From Acidobacteriota bacterium (GTDB taxonomy: Bacteria > Acidobacteriota > Vicinamibacteria > Vicinamibacterales > UBA2999): a DNA stretch of 64,000 nt. The first letter of the stretch is position 1, and the number at the start of each line of letters is the position of its first letter. The notes under the pieces were generated by a model, which saw only the letters and a program-made list of their open reading frames with translations, was not told the DNA's origin and did not search any database. The stretch is from contig JACPTI010000093.1 of NCBI GenBank assembly GCA_016192845.1, positions 20,432-84,431 of the forward strand, given 5' to 3'. This document shows positions 25,273 to 33,672 of the stretch, piece after piece. The position numbers and the translations under genes were made by a program.

Positions 25273-26043
25273 TCAGGGGCGCTGGTCCTCGCGCGCGCGC
25301 AGCATCCGCATCAGCTCGACCGGGAGCGGAAAGATGATTGTCGAGTTCTGCTCCGCGGAGATCTCCGTCAGCGTCTGCAAGTAGCGCAGCGTCATGGCGG
25401 CCGGCTGGCGGTCGAGCACGGCGGCGGCCTGCGACAGCTTCTCCGACGCGATGAGCTCGCCCTCGGCGTGGATGATCTTGGCGCGCTTCTCGCGCTCGGC
25501 CTCGGCCTGCCGCGCCATCGCGCGCTGCATGTCCTGCGGGAGGTCCACATGCTTGACCTCCACCGCCGATACCTTGATCCCCCACGGATCGGTCTGGTGA
25601 TCGAGGATCGTCTGCAACTGCTGGTTGAGTCGCTCGCGCTCGGCCAGCAGGTCGTCCAGCTCCGCCTGGCCGAGCACGCTCCGCAACGTCGTCTGAGAGA
25701 GCTGTGAGGTCGCATACATGTAGTTCTCGACCTCGACGACGGCGCGACGCGGATCGATGACACGGAAATAGACGACGGCATTGACCTTCACGGAGACGTT
25801 GTCGCGCGTGATGATGTCCTGCGGCGGCACGTCGAGCACGACGGTTCTGAGACTGATCCGCACGATCCGGTCGATCGGCCGGAGAACGAGAATGATGCCC
25901 GGCCCCTTGGGCTGCGGCAGCAGCTTCCCGAGCCGGAAGATGACGCCGCGCTCGTACTCGGCCAGGATCTGAATCGAGCTGATCAGGTAGAGCGCCAGGA
26001 TGACGAGGAGGATCAGCGTGGGGTTCTGCAGCAGGGCTTCCAT
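25273..26043 (-). CDS. SPFH/Band-7 slipin-type membrane protein
   Basis: A 256-residue protein: one N-terminal membrane anchor ([17 protein letters not shown]), then an SPFH domain with the characteristic [34 protein letters not shown] and [14 protein letters not shown], and a helical C-terminal part rich in Glu/Lys ([20 protein letters not shown]). Slipins oligomerise in the membrane and partner with NfeD proteases. The NfeD gene lies directly upstream in the same orientation, matching this classic pair. Of two close ATGs, the one at 26043 has AAGGAG at the right distance (7 nt) while the one at 26049 would touch it, so 26043 is chosen. Confidence 0.92.
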   Translation of the reverse strand: MEALLQNPTLILLVILALYLISSIQILAEYERGVIFRLGKLLPQPKGPGIILVLRPIDRIVRISLRTVVLDVPPQDIITRDNVSVKVNAVVYFRVIDPRRAVVEVENYMYATSQLSQTTLRSVLGQAELDDLLAERERLNQQLQTILDHQTDPWGIKVSAVEVKHVDLPQDMQRAMARQAEAEREKRAKIIHAEGELIASEKLSQAAAVLDRQPAAMTLRYLQTLTEISAEQNSTIIFPLPVELMRMLRAREDQRP

Positions 26044-26072
26044 GCGCATTCTCCTTGCCGGGTCCGGAAGGG

Positions 26073-26130
26073 CCCGGCCTACACCCGTTTGGGGACCCCG
26101 GCCTCCACCCGTCCCGGACCCCGGCCTACG
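26073..26130. repeat. 23-bp direct repeat between nfeD and the slipin gene
   Basis: Two and a half copies with a 23 bp period (26073-26095, 26096-26118, partial to 26130) of the word CCCGGCCTACACCCGTT and following bases. It fills the gap between the two genes and runs a few bases into the end of nfeD. Confidence 0.75.
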
Positions 26131-27460
26131 TGCGCCCGGTGTCGGCCGGCTCGACGAGCAGCGTCAACCCGTGGACTTCGACGATCCGCACCTTCGCGCC
26201 CGCTGGAACCGGTTCGCGGCTGACCGCTCGCCAGATCTCGCCGTGCACATCGATCGGACCGGGCGCGTCAGGCGCCAGCGGCGCCCGCGCGCGGCCCTCT
26301 TCGCCGATCATGCCCTCGGCGCCCGTGGTGGGTGGGCGCGCCTGTGCCTGCAGCGCCAGGCGGCCGAGGAACAGGAAGATTGCTGCGAGCCCCAGCACCA
26401 CGGGAACGACCAGCGTCAGGCCGACGGTAATGCCGGGGAGGCCGGGCACCTCGCGCGTCAGCATGATCGAGCCGACGAGCAGGCTGACTGTACCACCGAT
26501 GCCGAGGACGCCGAAGCTGGGGACCTTCAGCTCGAGGAGGAGCAGGCCGAGGCCGAACAGGATCAGCAGAAGACCAGTGGTATTGACCGGCAGGATCTGC
26601 AGCGCAAAGAACGCGAGGAGCAGCGACAGGCCGCCGACAACCCCCGGCACGATCGCGCCCGGGTTCCAGAGCTCGATCGTCAGCCCCAGCGCGCCGAGCG
26701 TCAGCAGGAGGTAGGCGACCTGCGGGTGCGCGATGGCGCTGAGGAAGCGCTGCCGCCGCGTCATGTCGACGCGGACGACCTCCGCGTCGGTGGTGTCGAG
26801 CGTGACGGTTCGGCCGTCGAAGCGCCGCACGTCCCGCCCGTCGAGCTGCCGGAGCAGGTCGTCGAGGTCCTGCGCGGTGAAGTCGATGAGCGGCGGCGCC
26901 GCCTGCAGCGCCTCGGTGTCGGTGAACGCGCGGCTTTCGAGCACGGCATCGGCCGCGAGCGCCACGTTGCGGCCGCGCGCCTGCGCCAGCGACCGGGCGT
27001 ACGCGGCCGTATCCGACGCCGCTTTCTTCGCTGTCGTGTCGTCCATCGGCTGGCCCGATCCCGACACCGGGTGCGCGGCGCCGATGTGCGTGCCCGGCGC
27101 CATGACGGCGACGTCGGCGGCAATCGTGATGACGAAGCCGGCCGAAGCGGCCCGTGCGCCCGACGGCCCGACGAAGACGACGACCGGCGCGCGCGACGTG
27201 ATCATCCGCGAGACGATGGTGCGGGTCGAGTCGAGCAACCCGCCCGGCGTCCGCAGAATGACGATGACCACGTCGGCGCCGGACGTGTCGGCCTGGTTGA
27301 TGGTTTCAGTGAGGTATTCGGCGGCAATCGGGTGGATGATGCCGTCGAGCTCCGCCACTACCGCGCGCGGCCGGTCGGCATGGGGCGTCTGGGTGCGGCC
27401 GAGCGCCCCCGAGGCGGCCAGTAGCACCGCAGCAAGCAGGAGAACGCGCCTGCAGCCCAT
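26126..27460 (-). CDS. NfeD-like membrane serine protease
   Basis: A 444-residue protein: signal peptide, ClpP-like serine-protease domain (~35-190), four to five membrane helices (~255-385) and a C-terminal OB-fold domain (~385-440). Protease landmarks: [20 protein letters not shown] (oxyanion region), the nucleophile in [16 protein letters not shown] (second Ser-Ala-Gly), and the general-base Lys region near [20 protein letters not shown]-fold: [20 protein letters not shown]. NfeD/1510-N proteases cleave the tail of their partner slipin, encoded next. The ATG at 27460 follows TACAAT by exactly 6 nt and has no ribosome site, suggesting a leaderless mRNA. Confidence 0.92.
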   Translation of the reverse strand: MGCRRVLLLAAVLLAASGALGRTQTPHADRPRAVVAELDGIIHPIAAEYLTETINQADTSGADVVIVILRTPGGLLDSTRTIVSRMITSRAPVVVFVGPSGARAASAGFVITIAADVAVMAPGTHIGAAHPVSGSGQPMDDTTAKKAASDTAAYARSLAQARGRNVALAADAVLESRAFTDTEALQAAPPLIDFTAQDLDDLLRQLDGRDVRRFDGRTVTLDTTDAEVVRVDMTRRQRFLSAIAHPQVAYLLLTLGALGLTIELWNPGAIVPGVVGGLSLLLAFFALQILPVNTTGLLLILFGLGLLLLELKVPSFGVLGIGGTVSLLVGSIMLTREVPGLPGITVGLTLVVPVVLGLAAIFLFLGRLALQAQARPPTTGAEGMIGEEGRARAPLAPDAPGPIDVHGEIWRAVSREPVPAGAKVRIVEVHGLTLLVEPADTGRT

Positions 27461-27466
27461 GTCCGG

Positions 27467-27472
27467 ATTGTA
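27467..27472 (-). promoter_or_regulatory. -10 box 6 nt before the nfeD ATG (leaderless start)
   Basis: On the minus strand TACAAT is followed by CCGGAC and then ATG. With transcription starting 6-7 nt after a -10 box, the mRNA would begin at the start codon. The same TANNNT-N6-start layout occurs at five more genes in this window. Confidence 0.6.
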
Positions 27473-27480
27473 ACTGTAAT

Positions 27481-27530
27481 GGGGTCAGACCCCGGTGACG
27501 TCCCGTACGGGGGTCAGACCCCGGTGACGA
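27481..27530. repeat. REP-like palindromes, left side of the transposase
   Basis: Two tandem copies of GGGGTCAGACCCCGGTGACG-like sequence. The core GGGGTC-AG-ACCCC is self-complementary. They flank the REP-associated transposase gene, as the copies at 28329-28404 do on the other side. Confidence 0.85.
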
Positions 27531-27536
27531 CTCGAC

Positions 27537-28187
27537 TCAAGGTTGGTCGCAGCTTGGGGGAGCGCTCGGTGGGAGGACGATACCGCGCAGGAGACGACCC
27601 TTCTGGACGGCATCACGCAGCTCGGCGAGCTCGGAGTCGAGGATTCCCTGCGCGCAGAACGCACGCCAGTTGTTCGATCGCTCTGCCGGCGTCTCGCCCA
27701 ACCGGAGATACATCGGGTGGTCAGTCAGCAGCACATCTGGTGCTTCCATCGCGTGTGCGCGATAGCTGGTCCAGCGATACGCCTCCGGTGTGTCAACAAG
27801 TCCGGCGCGAACGGGATTCAGCTCGATATACCGCATGCAGTTGACCCAATAGCTTTCCTCATCAACCAGTACAGATCTGTACCTGCCCTCAAACAGACCA
27901 CCCGTGCGGCCGTACCGCTGATTGAAGTGCGGCACGTATCGACGGCCGATGGCCTGCATGGCTGCGGGGAGGGCCGACGCCGCCGGTGCGGTCACCAGGA
28001 AATGAACATGATTGGGCATCAGGGCGTACGCGTGGATTTCGAGCCGGTGGCCGAGCGCCGCCTCGTGCGTGATGTAGAGGAACACCTCGTGATCACCCGC
28101 AGATCGGAAGATCTCGGTTCGGTTGTTCCCTCGTTGGACAACGTGTTGAGTCAGTCCTGGGATAAACAACCGTGGACCTCGGGCCAT
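27537..28187 (-). CDS. REP-associated tyrosine transposase (RAYT, Y1 family)
   Basis: A 216-residue HUH-type nuclease of the IS200/IS605-like RAYT group. Motifs: FIPGLTQHVVQRGNNR near the N-terminus, the HUH pair in MPNHVHFLV (His60 and His62), the helix with the candidate catalytic Tyr (GRRYVPHFNQRYGRTG, Tyr84) and GLFEGRYRSVLVD, then the diagnostic CMRYIELNPVRAGLV. RAYTs cleave single-stranded DNA at REP palindromes and are thought to move or amplify them. Palindromic GGGGTCAGACCCC elements lie on both sides of the gene, which supports the pairing. The frame extends upstream, but the ATG at 28187 (MARGPRL) is the usual family start. All catalytic residues appear present. Confidence 0.93.
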   Translation of the reverse strand: MARGPRLFIPGLTQHVVQRGNNRTEIFRSAGDHEVFLYITHEAALGHRLEIHAYALMPNHVHFLVTAPAASALPAAMQAIGRRYVPHFNQRYGRTGGLFEGRYRSVLVDEESYWVNCMRYIELNPVRAGLVDTPEAYRWTSYRAHAMEAPDVLLTDHPMYLRLGETPAERSNNWRAFCAQGILDSELAELRDAVQKGRLLRGIVLPPSAPPSCDQP

Positions 28188-28328
28188 GCCGCTCGTTGGC
28201 GCAAATCGCGTGCTCGACAGGAAGACCGCGATTTTGGCCGGTTCGTGCGAGTCCGCCGGGAACGAATGCAGAAATTGCCTTCGGGGAAGCCGGCAGACGT
28301 GGCATTTTCCGCAACCTTGAGTCGCCCC

Positions 28329-28404
28329 ATCACCGGGGTCAGACCCCGGTGATGGGTGGTTCCAGGGTCTGACCCCGGTGATGGGGTGCACCGGGGTCTG
28401 ACCC
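28329..28404. repeat. REP-like palindromes, right side of the transposase
   Basis: Three palindromic units: CACCGGGGTCAGACCCCGGTG at 28331-28351 (9 bp stem, CAG loop), then two more in GGGTCTGACCCCGGTG orientation. These match the units at 27481-27530, so the transposase gene is bracketed by its likely substrates. The remaining ~140 bp towards the transposase start (28188-28328) hold no gene I can recognise. Confidence 0.85.
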
Positions 28405-28420
28405 TCCTCTCTCTCCGGGG

Positions 28421-28426
28421 TAGACT
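28421..28426 (+). promoter_or_regulatory. -10 box 6 nt before the phosphodiesterase ATG (leaderless start)
   Basis: TAGACT, then CGGGCG, then ATG at 28433. No Shine-Dalgarno sequence is present between them. Confidence 0.5.
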
Positions 28427-28432
28427 CGGGCG

Positions 28433-29677
28433 ATGCCGCGCGTCGTTCTCAGCCTGCTACTGCTCCTCATCTGGCCCGGCCCCGCCCGCACGGGTCAGAC
28501 GGGCGGCGGCGCGGGCCCCGTTGCGCCGACCGTCATCCTGATCTCCTTCGACGGCTGGCGATGGGATTACGACACAAAGGCGCCCGCACCCAACCTGCGG
28601 AGCCTGATCGCTCGCGGCGTGCGCGCCGAGAACCTGGTCCCCAGCTTCCCGTCGAAAACGTTCCCGAATCACTACACCATCGTCACCGGCCTCTACCCGG
28701 GGCACCACGGCATCGTCGGCAACGCGATCAGAGACCCCGAGACCGGGCGCACGTGCACGCGCACGGCGCCCCGCGAGCTGCGCGATCCGATGTGGTGGGG
28801 GGGAGAGCCGATCTGGGTGACCGCCGAGCGCCAGGGGCAACCGACGGCCAGCATGTTCTGGGTCGGCACGGAAGCGCCGATCCGCGGCATCCAGCCCCGC
28901 TACTGGCATCCGTACGACGACAGCTACCCGCCGAACGCGCGCGTCGACCAGGTACTCCGATGGCTGGATCTTCCCGCGCGCGAGCGGCCGACGTTCATCA
29001 CGCTGTACTTCTCCGATGTCGATTCAGCCGGTCACGAGAAGGGGCCTGAGTCGGCGGCCGTGCGGGAGGCGATCCGCCGCGCAGACGGGTACCTCGGCCG
29101 GCTGGTGCGCGGGCTCGACCGCCGCGGCCTCACCAGCGCCATCAACATCGTCGTGGTCTCCGATCACGGCATGGCGCCGGTCGACGCCACGCGCGTCGTT
29201 GTGCTCGACGACTACATTGCGCTGGAGGACGTCGATGTCGTCGACCTGAACCCGACCGTCGGCCTCTTTCCACGGCGAGGCCGCGAAGAAGCCGTCTACG
29301 GCGCGCTCGCGGGGGCACATCCGCGCCTGTCGATGTACCGCCGGGCGCAGACGCCCGAGCAGTGGCACTACCGGGATCACCCGCGGATTCCGCCGATTGT
29401 CGGCGTCGCCGACGAGGGGTGGCAGGTGCTGCGGCGGAGCACGCTCGCGGCCATGAAGGCGCGGGGCCTGCGCGGCGGCAGCGGCCAGCACGGCTACGAT
29501 CCGATGCTGATGTCGATGCGCGGCATCTTCGTTGCGGCGGGCCCGGCGTTCAGGCGCGGCGTCACCGTGCCCGCGCTCGAGAACGTGCACATCTACAACG
29601 CGCTCGCGCAGATCCTCGGAATCACGCCCGCGAAGAACGACGGCGATATCGCCGTCGCGCGGTCGCTCCTCCGCTAG
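28433..29677 (+). CDS. Ectonucleotide pyrophosphatase/phosphodiesterase-like enzyme (alkaline phosphatase superfamily), exported
   Basis: A 414-residue protein with a signal peptide (VVLSLLLLLIWPGPA). The catalytic core is that of the NPP family: first metal Asp in VILISFDGWRWDY, nucleophile Thr in SFPSKTFPNHYTIVTGLYPG, second-site Asp and His in LYFSDVDSAGHEKGPES, Asp-His in VVSDHGMAPVD and the last His in GSGQHGYDPML. NPPs cleave nucleotide pyrophosphates or phosphodiesters using two zinc ions and a threonine nucleophile. The substrate (nucleotide, glycerophosphodiester or phospholipid head group) is not decided by these motifs. The stop overlaps that of the converging methyltransferase gene by 4 bp. 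The start is leaderless-like (TAGACT-N6-ATG). Confidence 0.9.
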   Translation: MPRVVLSLLLLLIWPGPARTGQTGGGAGPVAPTVILISFDGWRWDYDTKAPAPNLRSLIARGVRAENLVPSFPSKTFPNHYTIVTGLYPGHHGIVGNAIRDPETGRTCTRTAPRELRDPMWWGGEPIWVTAERQGQPTASMFWVGTEAPIRGIQPRYWHPYDDSYPPNARVDQVLRWLDLPARERPTFITLYFSDVDSAGHEKGPESAAVREAIRRADGYLGRLVRGLDRRGLTSAINIVVVSDHGMAPVDATRVVVLDDYIALEDVDVVDLNPTVGLFPRRGREEAVYGALAGAHPRLSMYRRAQTPEQWHYRDHPRIPPIVGVADEGWQVLRRSTLAAMKARGLRGGSGQHGYDPMLMSMRGIFVAAGPAFRRGVTVPALENVHIYNALAQILGITPAKNDGDIAVARSLLR

Positions 29678-30420
29678 CCAGCGCGACCTGGACAGTAAAG
29701 CGACCGTGCCGTCAACTCGCGGTGGTCGAGTCCGGCGGCGCGGTCGAGTCGCTCGAGCGCCTCCGGCAGATCAACGGCAAAGCGCCACTCGTCCGTGCGG
29801 CCGCCGGCCGCTTCCATCCGCGAGGCGACCTGCTCCCACCAGGGCGACACGCGACGGGCGATCGGCTCGATGATCAGGACGCGGGTCCCGCGGGCCGCCG
29901 CGTCCATCAACCGTGCCTCGACGCGAGTCCGCACCGGTTCGGGCAGCTCGTTGAGGACGTACGCCGCAATCGCCGCCGAGCCTGCGGCAAGCGGCGGGAG
30001 ACGCGCGACGTCTCCCTGCCGCGCGCGGCCGCGCAGCCCGAGCCGGCGGTACGTCCAGTTCGCTTCGGCCACCGCCCACGGATGGCGGTCGATGCCCGCG
30101 ACCGATGGCGCGCCGCCGGACGCCAGCGCCCAGGCCGCGGCGGCCGCGCCTGTGCCGCACCCGATGTCGACAATCGTCCGTGGCGGCGGAGCCTCGGCGC
30201 CAAGCGCGCGGACGACCAGGTGGGCGGCAAGGAAGTGGAGCGGCGCGTAGAAGAGCGCAAACGCCGCCCGCTTGCCCGCGCTGTCGAGCGTCCCTCGCAC
30301 GCCCGTGCCGCGCCGGCCGACGTAGGCGGCCGACAGCGCGCGCAGTGCGCGCGTCACCTCCTGCAGGCGGAGGTCGGCCAGATGCCGCGTTTCCAATGCC
30401 GCGATCCACTCCTCGAACAT
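29674..30420 (-). CDS. Rsm22-like SAM-dependent methyltransferase
   Basis: A 248-residue protein with a seven-stranded methyltransferase fold. SAM motif I is TIVDIGCGTGAAAAAWAL (~95-112), acidic residue at the end of strand 2 in VAGIDRHPWAV, and motif IV-like AYVLNELPE (~170). The KRAAFALFYAPLHFLAAH segment before motif I and the C-terminal cysteine in RSLYCPGR resemble the Rsm22 family associated with ribosomal small subunits. Two starts exist: 30462, and 30420 (MFEEWIAAL). The latter is preferred because it puts the start codon at the outer end of palindrome R4, mirroring the divergent gene. Target RNA or protein is unknown. Confidence 0.8.
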   Translation of the reverse strand: MFEEWIAALETRHLADLRLQEVTRALRALSAAYVGRRGTGVRGTLDSAGKRAAFALFYAPLHFLAAHLVVRALGAEAPPPRTIVDIGCGTGAAAAAWALASGGAPSVAGIDRHPWAVAEANWTYRRLGLRGRARQGDVARLPPLAAGSAAIAAYVLNELPEPVRTRVEARLMDAAARGTRVLIIEPIARRVSPWWEQVASRMEAAGGRTDEWRFAVDLPEALERLDRAAGLDHRELTARSLYCPGRAG

Positions 30421-30540
30421 TTGAGGATTTTCGATTTTCGAGGTGAGCATCGATCGTCCCATGCTCCCATCTGATGCATCGATCCATCAAATCACCCGAT
30501 TGACCAATCGATGCTCAGATTGAAAATTGATTCTCAAATG
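30418..30540. repeat. Palindrome island R4 spanning exactly between two divergent start codons
   Basis: A 123 bp imperfect inverted repeat: CATTTGAG at 30418-30425 pairs with CTCAAATG at 30533-30540, and AGCATCGAT (30446-30454) with ATCGATGCT (30507-30515), with AAT/GAT-rich words between. The outermost triplets are the ATG codons of the two divergent genes, so both genes begin with an identical ...CTCAAATG context. Confidence 0.85.
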
Positions 30541-30996
30541 GAGTGCGTCATCCTCATCGGTTTGCCGGCGGCCGGGAAGACGAGCTTCTATCGCGAGCGC
30601 TTCGCCGGCACGCACGACTATGTGAGCAAGGACCTGCTGCGGAACACGCCGCGGCCCGGCCGGCGGCAGGAGCAGCTCATTGCGCAGTCGCTCTCGAGCG
30701 GCCGGTCGGTGGTCGTCGACAACACGAACGCGAGCGCGGCGGCGCGCGCGCCGCTCATTGCGCTGGCGCGCGCGCATGGGGCCGAAGTGGCCGGCTACTA
30801 CTTTTCCACCGAGGCGTCCGACGCGCTGCGGCGCAACCGCGCCCGGCAGGGGCGCGAGCGGGTGCCCGACGTCGCGATCTTCGCCATCCGCAAGCTGCTC
30901 GAGCCTCCCTCGCCCGCCGAAGGGTTCGACCGGCTGTTCACGGTCCGGCTCGACGAGCAGCGGCGAACGTTCGAGGTCGAGCCCTACTCGAGGTGA
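30538..30996 (+). CDS. Small P-loop kinase (polynucleotide kinase-like)
   Basis: A 152-residue ATPase/kinase. Walker A is LIGLPAAGKTSFYRERF (residues ~5-20); a Walker-B-like acidic strand is SVVVDNTNASAAAR (~60-72), the DNTN signature of polynucleotide-kinase-type and zeta-toxin-like small kinases; a lid arginine lies in RRNRARQGRERVP. Such proteins phosphorylate a nucleic-acid 5' end or a small molecule; the acceptor is not predictable. The ATG at 30538 is chosen over 30511 because the P-loop would be directly N-terminal and because it forms the outer edge of island R4. No ribosome site is visible. The 220 bp after the gene contain no gene I can support. Confidence 0.75.
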   Translation: MECVILIGLPAAGKTSFYRERFAGTHDYVSKDLLRNTPRPGRRQEQLIAQSLSSGRSVVVDNTNASAAARAPLIALARAHGAEVAGYYFSTEASDALRRNRARQGRERVPDVAIFAIRKLLEPPSPAEGFDRLFTVRLDEQRRTFEVEPYSR

Positions 30997-31217
30997 GCGC
31001 GCAACCGCGGCGACCGCGCGACGTCGGGATCCGCGACCGCCTCGGACAGCTCGCGCGGCGGCGCGCGCCCAGCGCCACCGGGATCGCCGCATAGCGCCGC
31101 ACGAGATGGGTCGATTCATGGCGACCTCCGCCCGCCTCCGGATGCAATGTGCATGACACCCGGCCACCTCAGCCATTTGGCGGCGGCTACAATGCCGGGG
31201 CAGGAGGCACGCATCGC

Positions 31218-31607
31218 ATGCACACGCTGATTTCGGTCCTTGTGGTGTTCCTGCTGGTGGCAGTGGTTCCGCCGTCCGGCGCACAGACGACGCACAGCGC
31301 GCCGCAGTCCGCGCTCGACGCGGCCGTTCGGGAGCATGTGGCGGCGAGTGACGCCGATCGCGACGCCATCCGGCGTCTGCTGGCGCGTCCCGACGTCCAG
31401 GCGGTGGCGGGCGAGGCCGGCATCGATCTCACGAGAGCGGAACGCGCGGTGGCGACGCTCGAGGGGCGGACGCTGACCGACCTCGCCGCCCAGGCGCGGC
31501 AGGTGGAGCAGACGCTCGCGGGCGGACAGTCGCGCATCACGATCTCGACCACCACGATCATCATCGTCCTGCTGCTGATCATCCTCATCATCGTGGCCGT
31601 CGACTGA
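31218..31607 (+). CDS. PA2779-family protein
   Basis: A 129-residue exported or membrane protein: N-terminal signal segment (LISVLVVFLLVAVVPPSGAQ), a helical middle with the family pattern ...DADRDAIRRLLARPDVQAVA, GIDLTRAERAVATL, and a C-terminal hydrophobic helix (IIIVLLLIILIIVAVD). PA2779-type proteins are found next to PA2778-type C39 peptidases, and indeed that gene begins 7 bp downstream. Role unknown; a membrane-anchored partner of the peptidase is a fair guess. AGGAGG lies about 10 nt before the ATG. TACAAT at about 31188 could be its -10 box. Confidence 0.8.
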   Translation: MHTLISVLVVFLLVAVVPPSGAQTTHSAPQSALDAAVREHVAASDADRDAIRRLLARPDVQAVAGEAGIDLTRAERAVATLEGRTLTDLAAQARQVEQTLAGGQSRITISTTTIIIVLLLIILIIVAVD

Positions 31608-31613
31608 GCATCG

Positions 31614-33337
31614 ATGCGGGCCATCTTCCTGTGCTGCGTCGCGCTGGTGCCGGCGCAGGCGGCGCACGTCGAGGCGCAGGCGGTCACGTCCGCGCCGCTC
31701 GCCATCGTCGACGTCCCGTTCATCTCGCAGTCCGAGCTGCTGTGCGGCGGCGCCGCCGCCGCGATGGTGCTCCGCTACTGGGGCGAGCGTCAGGTGTCGG
31801 CCGAGGCGTTCGTGCACCTCGTCGATCGCAGCGCCGCGGGCATTCGCACCGGCGCGCTCGTCGCCGATCTACGGCGGCGCGGCTGGAGCGCGCATGGCGT
31901 CGAAGGGGACGAGACGGCGGTCCGGATGGAGCTGGCTCGCGGCCGGCCTGTGCTGATGCTCATCGAGGACCGGCCGTCGGCCTTCCATTACGTCGTGACC
32001 GTCGCGTGGCACCCTCGAGCGGTGATCTTTCACGATCCCGCGCGCGGCCCGTTCCGCGTCATGTCAACGGCCGAGTTCGCCCGGCGCTGGCGCGCCGCGC
32101 GCCGGTGGATGGCCGTAGTCGCACCTGGCGCCGCCGGGATCCGGAATGCGGGATCCGGGATCCGAACGTTCGATGTTCGGGGTTCGGATCTCGGATCCCG
32201 GATCCCGGATCCCGGATCCCGGGTCGAGCCGTTCCTGCGAACAGGCAATAGCCGACGGCGTGCGGCTCGCGCAGTCCGGCGACCTCGAGGGCGCCGATCG
32301 CGTGTTGGCGACTGCCCTCCCTTGCACTGGCGCCACGCGCGAGCTCGCGGGCGTCCGTGTGCTGCAGCAGCGCTGGCCGGAGGCGGCGGATCTGGCGTCA
32401 GTCGCCCTCGCGGCCGATCGCGGCGATACGTACGCCTGGAAGGTGCTGGCCACGAGCCGTTTCGTGCAGGACGACCGGCTCGGCGCGCTCGACGCGTGGA
32501 ACCGGATTGGCGAGCCGCGCGTCGACCTGGTCCAGATCGATGGCCTCGCCCGCACGCGGCATCGCGTCGTCGAGCGGCTTATAGACGTGGGGAGCGGCGA
32601 TCTGCTCACTCCGCAACGGTTCGCGCGCGCCAGGCGGCAGCTCGCGGATCTTCCCTCCGCGTCGTCCACGCGGCTCGAGTACGTGCCTGTCACGTCCGGG
32701 CTGGCGGAAGTGCGCGGCGCGGTCGTCGAACGGCCGGTCGTGCCGCACGGCCGAACAGCGTTTGCCGCCACCGTACTTGCGGCGGCGGCGACGCGCGAAG
32801 TGCGGCTGACGAGCGGCGCGCCGGCCGGCGGCGGCGAGGGGATATCGGGCGGCTGGCGCTTCTGGCCGCATCGGCGGCGCGTCGATGCCGGTGTGCGGGG
32901 GCCGGCGCCGTGGGGCGGCCTCTGGCGCATCGACGCGTCTTCGGAGCGACAGCCGTTCACAACGCTCGATGTCGGCGCCGCGCGCGCCGGCGCCCGCCTC
33001 GGGCTCTCCGACTGGGCAACGGGGCACCTGCGTTGGAACCTTCTGGCGGGCGTCGACGAGTGGGCGGGGCGGGACCCTCGCGGCGTCTTCGGCGGACGGG
33101 CCCGATGCCGGCGACCGACGGCTGACGCCGCTCGTCGTCGCGCTCCAGTCGCGCGTGCGCGGCTACCTCTGGACACGGCGATCGGGCGCGCCGCTCGAGC
33201 AGGATCGGTTCCGCAGCATCGGCGCCGGCGGACGCGTCAACATCGGCGGATTCATCCTGGAGCTCTCCGCCGTGCGTCCGTTCGATCGCGCGGGTAAGGG
33301 CTGGACAGCCAGCCTGCTGCTGCGGCCTGGATTCTGA
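31614..33337 (+). pseudogene. PA2778-family C39-like cysteine peptidase with C-terminal repeats, split by two frameshifts
   Basis: The first frame (31614 to about 32140) is a full C39-like papain-fold domain: signal peptide, Cys44 in SELLCGGAAAAM, His125 in SAFHYVVTVAWH, Asp141 in IFHDPARGP. At residue ~174 the gene enters a heptameric GGATCCC repeat island (R5). Beyond it the TPR-like and beta-rich part (EQAIADGVRLAQSGDLEGAD ...) lies in the +1 frame. At about 33095 the frame changes again and the final segment (GRVNIGGFILELSAVRPFD ... LLLRPGF) ends at 33337. The catalytic triad is intact, so the peptidase domain alone might fold, but the complete protein is not encoded unless there is a sequencing error. 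Confidence 0.75.
32135..32224. repeat. Heptamer palindrome island R5 (GGATCCC) inside a coding region
   Basis: The left arm reads GGATCCG, GAATGCG, GGATCCG, GGATCCG; the right arm reads GGATCCC four times; the centre is GAACGTTC / GATGTTCGGGG. It is inserted between the peptidase and repeat domains of the PA2778-like gene, where it would encode a Gly/Ser/Asp/Arg linker, and the first frameshift falls within it. Confidence 0.85.
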
Positions 33338-33341
33338 GGCA

Positions 33342-33672
33342 CTAGGCCAGCCCGCGGTTCTTGTCCTGCGCGCGGTAAAAGGCGGTATATGCGGCGATGA
33401 GGTGGCAGATCCACCCGAGCAGTCCGCCGGATCCGATCCAGAAGCCGGGCGTGACGATCAGCCAGAAGATGCCTCGCAGGAAGTCGCCGTTACTGGAATG
33501 TTGTTCCCGGCAGCGGACCGGCCGCTCCGTCGTCGCGGCCGGCAGATCGCGCTCGGAGGCTTGTTGCAACTCGCACCGAGTCGGCTCGAACGTCCCAGTA
33601 GTTCTGGCCGACGCCGGGAAGAATCAGCCTGAGGACCGCCGCGAGACCGGGGTTGCGGTGCGCGGCGGTCAC
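33342..33672 (-). pseudogene. Small two-helix membrane protein interrupted by a MITE-like insertion
   Basis: Start GTG at 33672 overlaps the stop of the upstream cupin gene (GTGA). The first 20 codons read TAAHRNPGLAAVLRLILPGVGQN. After the 110 bp element at 33491-33600 the gene resumes in another frame with NGDFLRGIFWLIVTPGFWIG, then SGGLLGWICHLIAAYTAFYR. Joined, these give the PGxGQxYNGxFxxG pattern and two membrane helices of a familiar small membrane-protein type. The insertion shifts the frame, so the full protein is not made. Function of the family is unknown to me. Confidence 0.8.
33491..33600. mobile_element. MITE-like 110 bp element with 12 bp terminal inverted repeats
   Basis: The ends TACTGGAATGTT (33491-33502) and AACGTCCCAGTA (33589-33600) are inverted repeats matching at 10 of 12 positions. 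A GT dinucleotide flanks both sides (a possible 2 bp target duplication). Removing element plus one GT rejoins the interrupted gene in frame as GQNGDFLRG. The element has no coding capacity of its own. An IS630/Tc1-like TA duplication is the alternative reading but would leave a stop codon. Confidence 0.7.

Noticed and set aside
30997..31217. Possible DinB-like or other gene fragment on the minus strand
   Set aside because: A stretch such as ESTHLVRRYAAIPVALGA looks coding-like, but frames break repeatedly and no family could be assigned with confidence.
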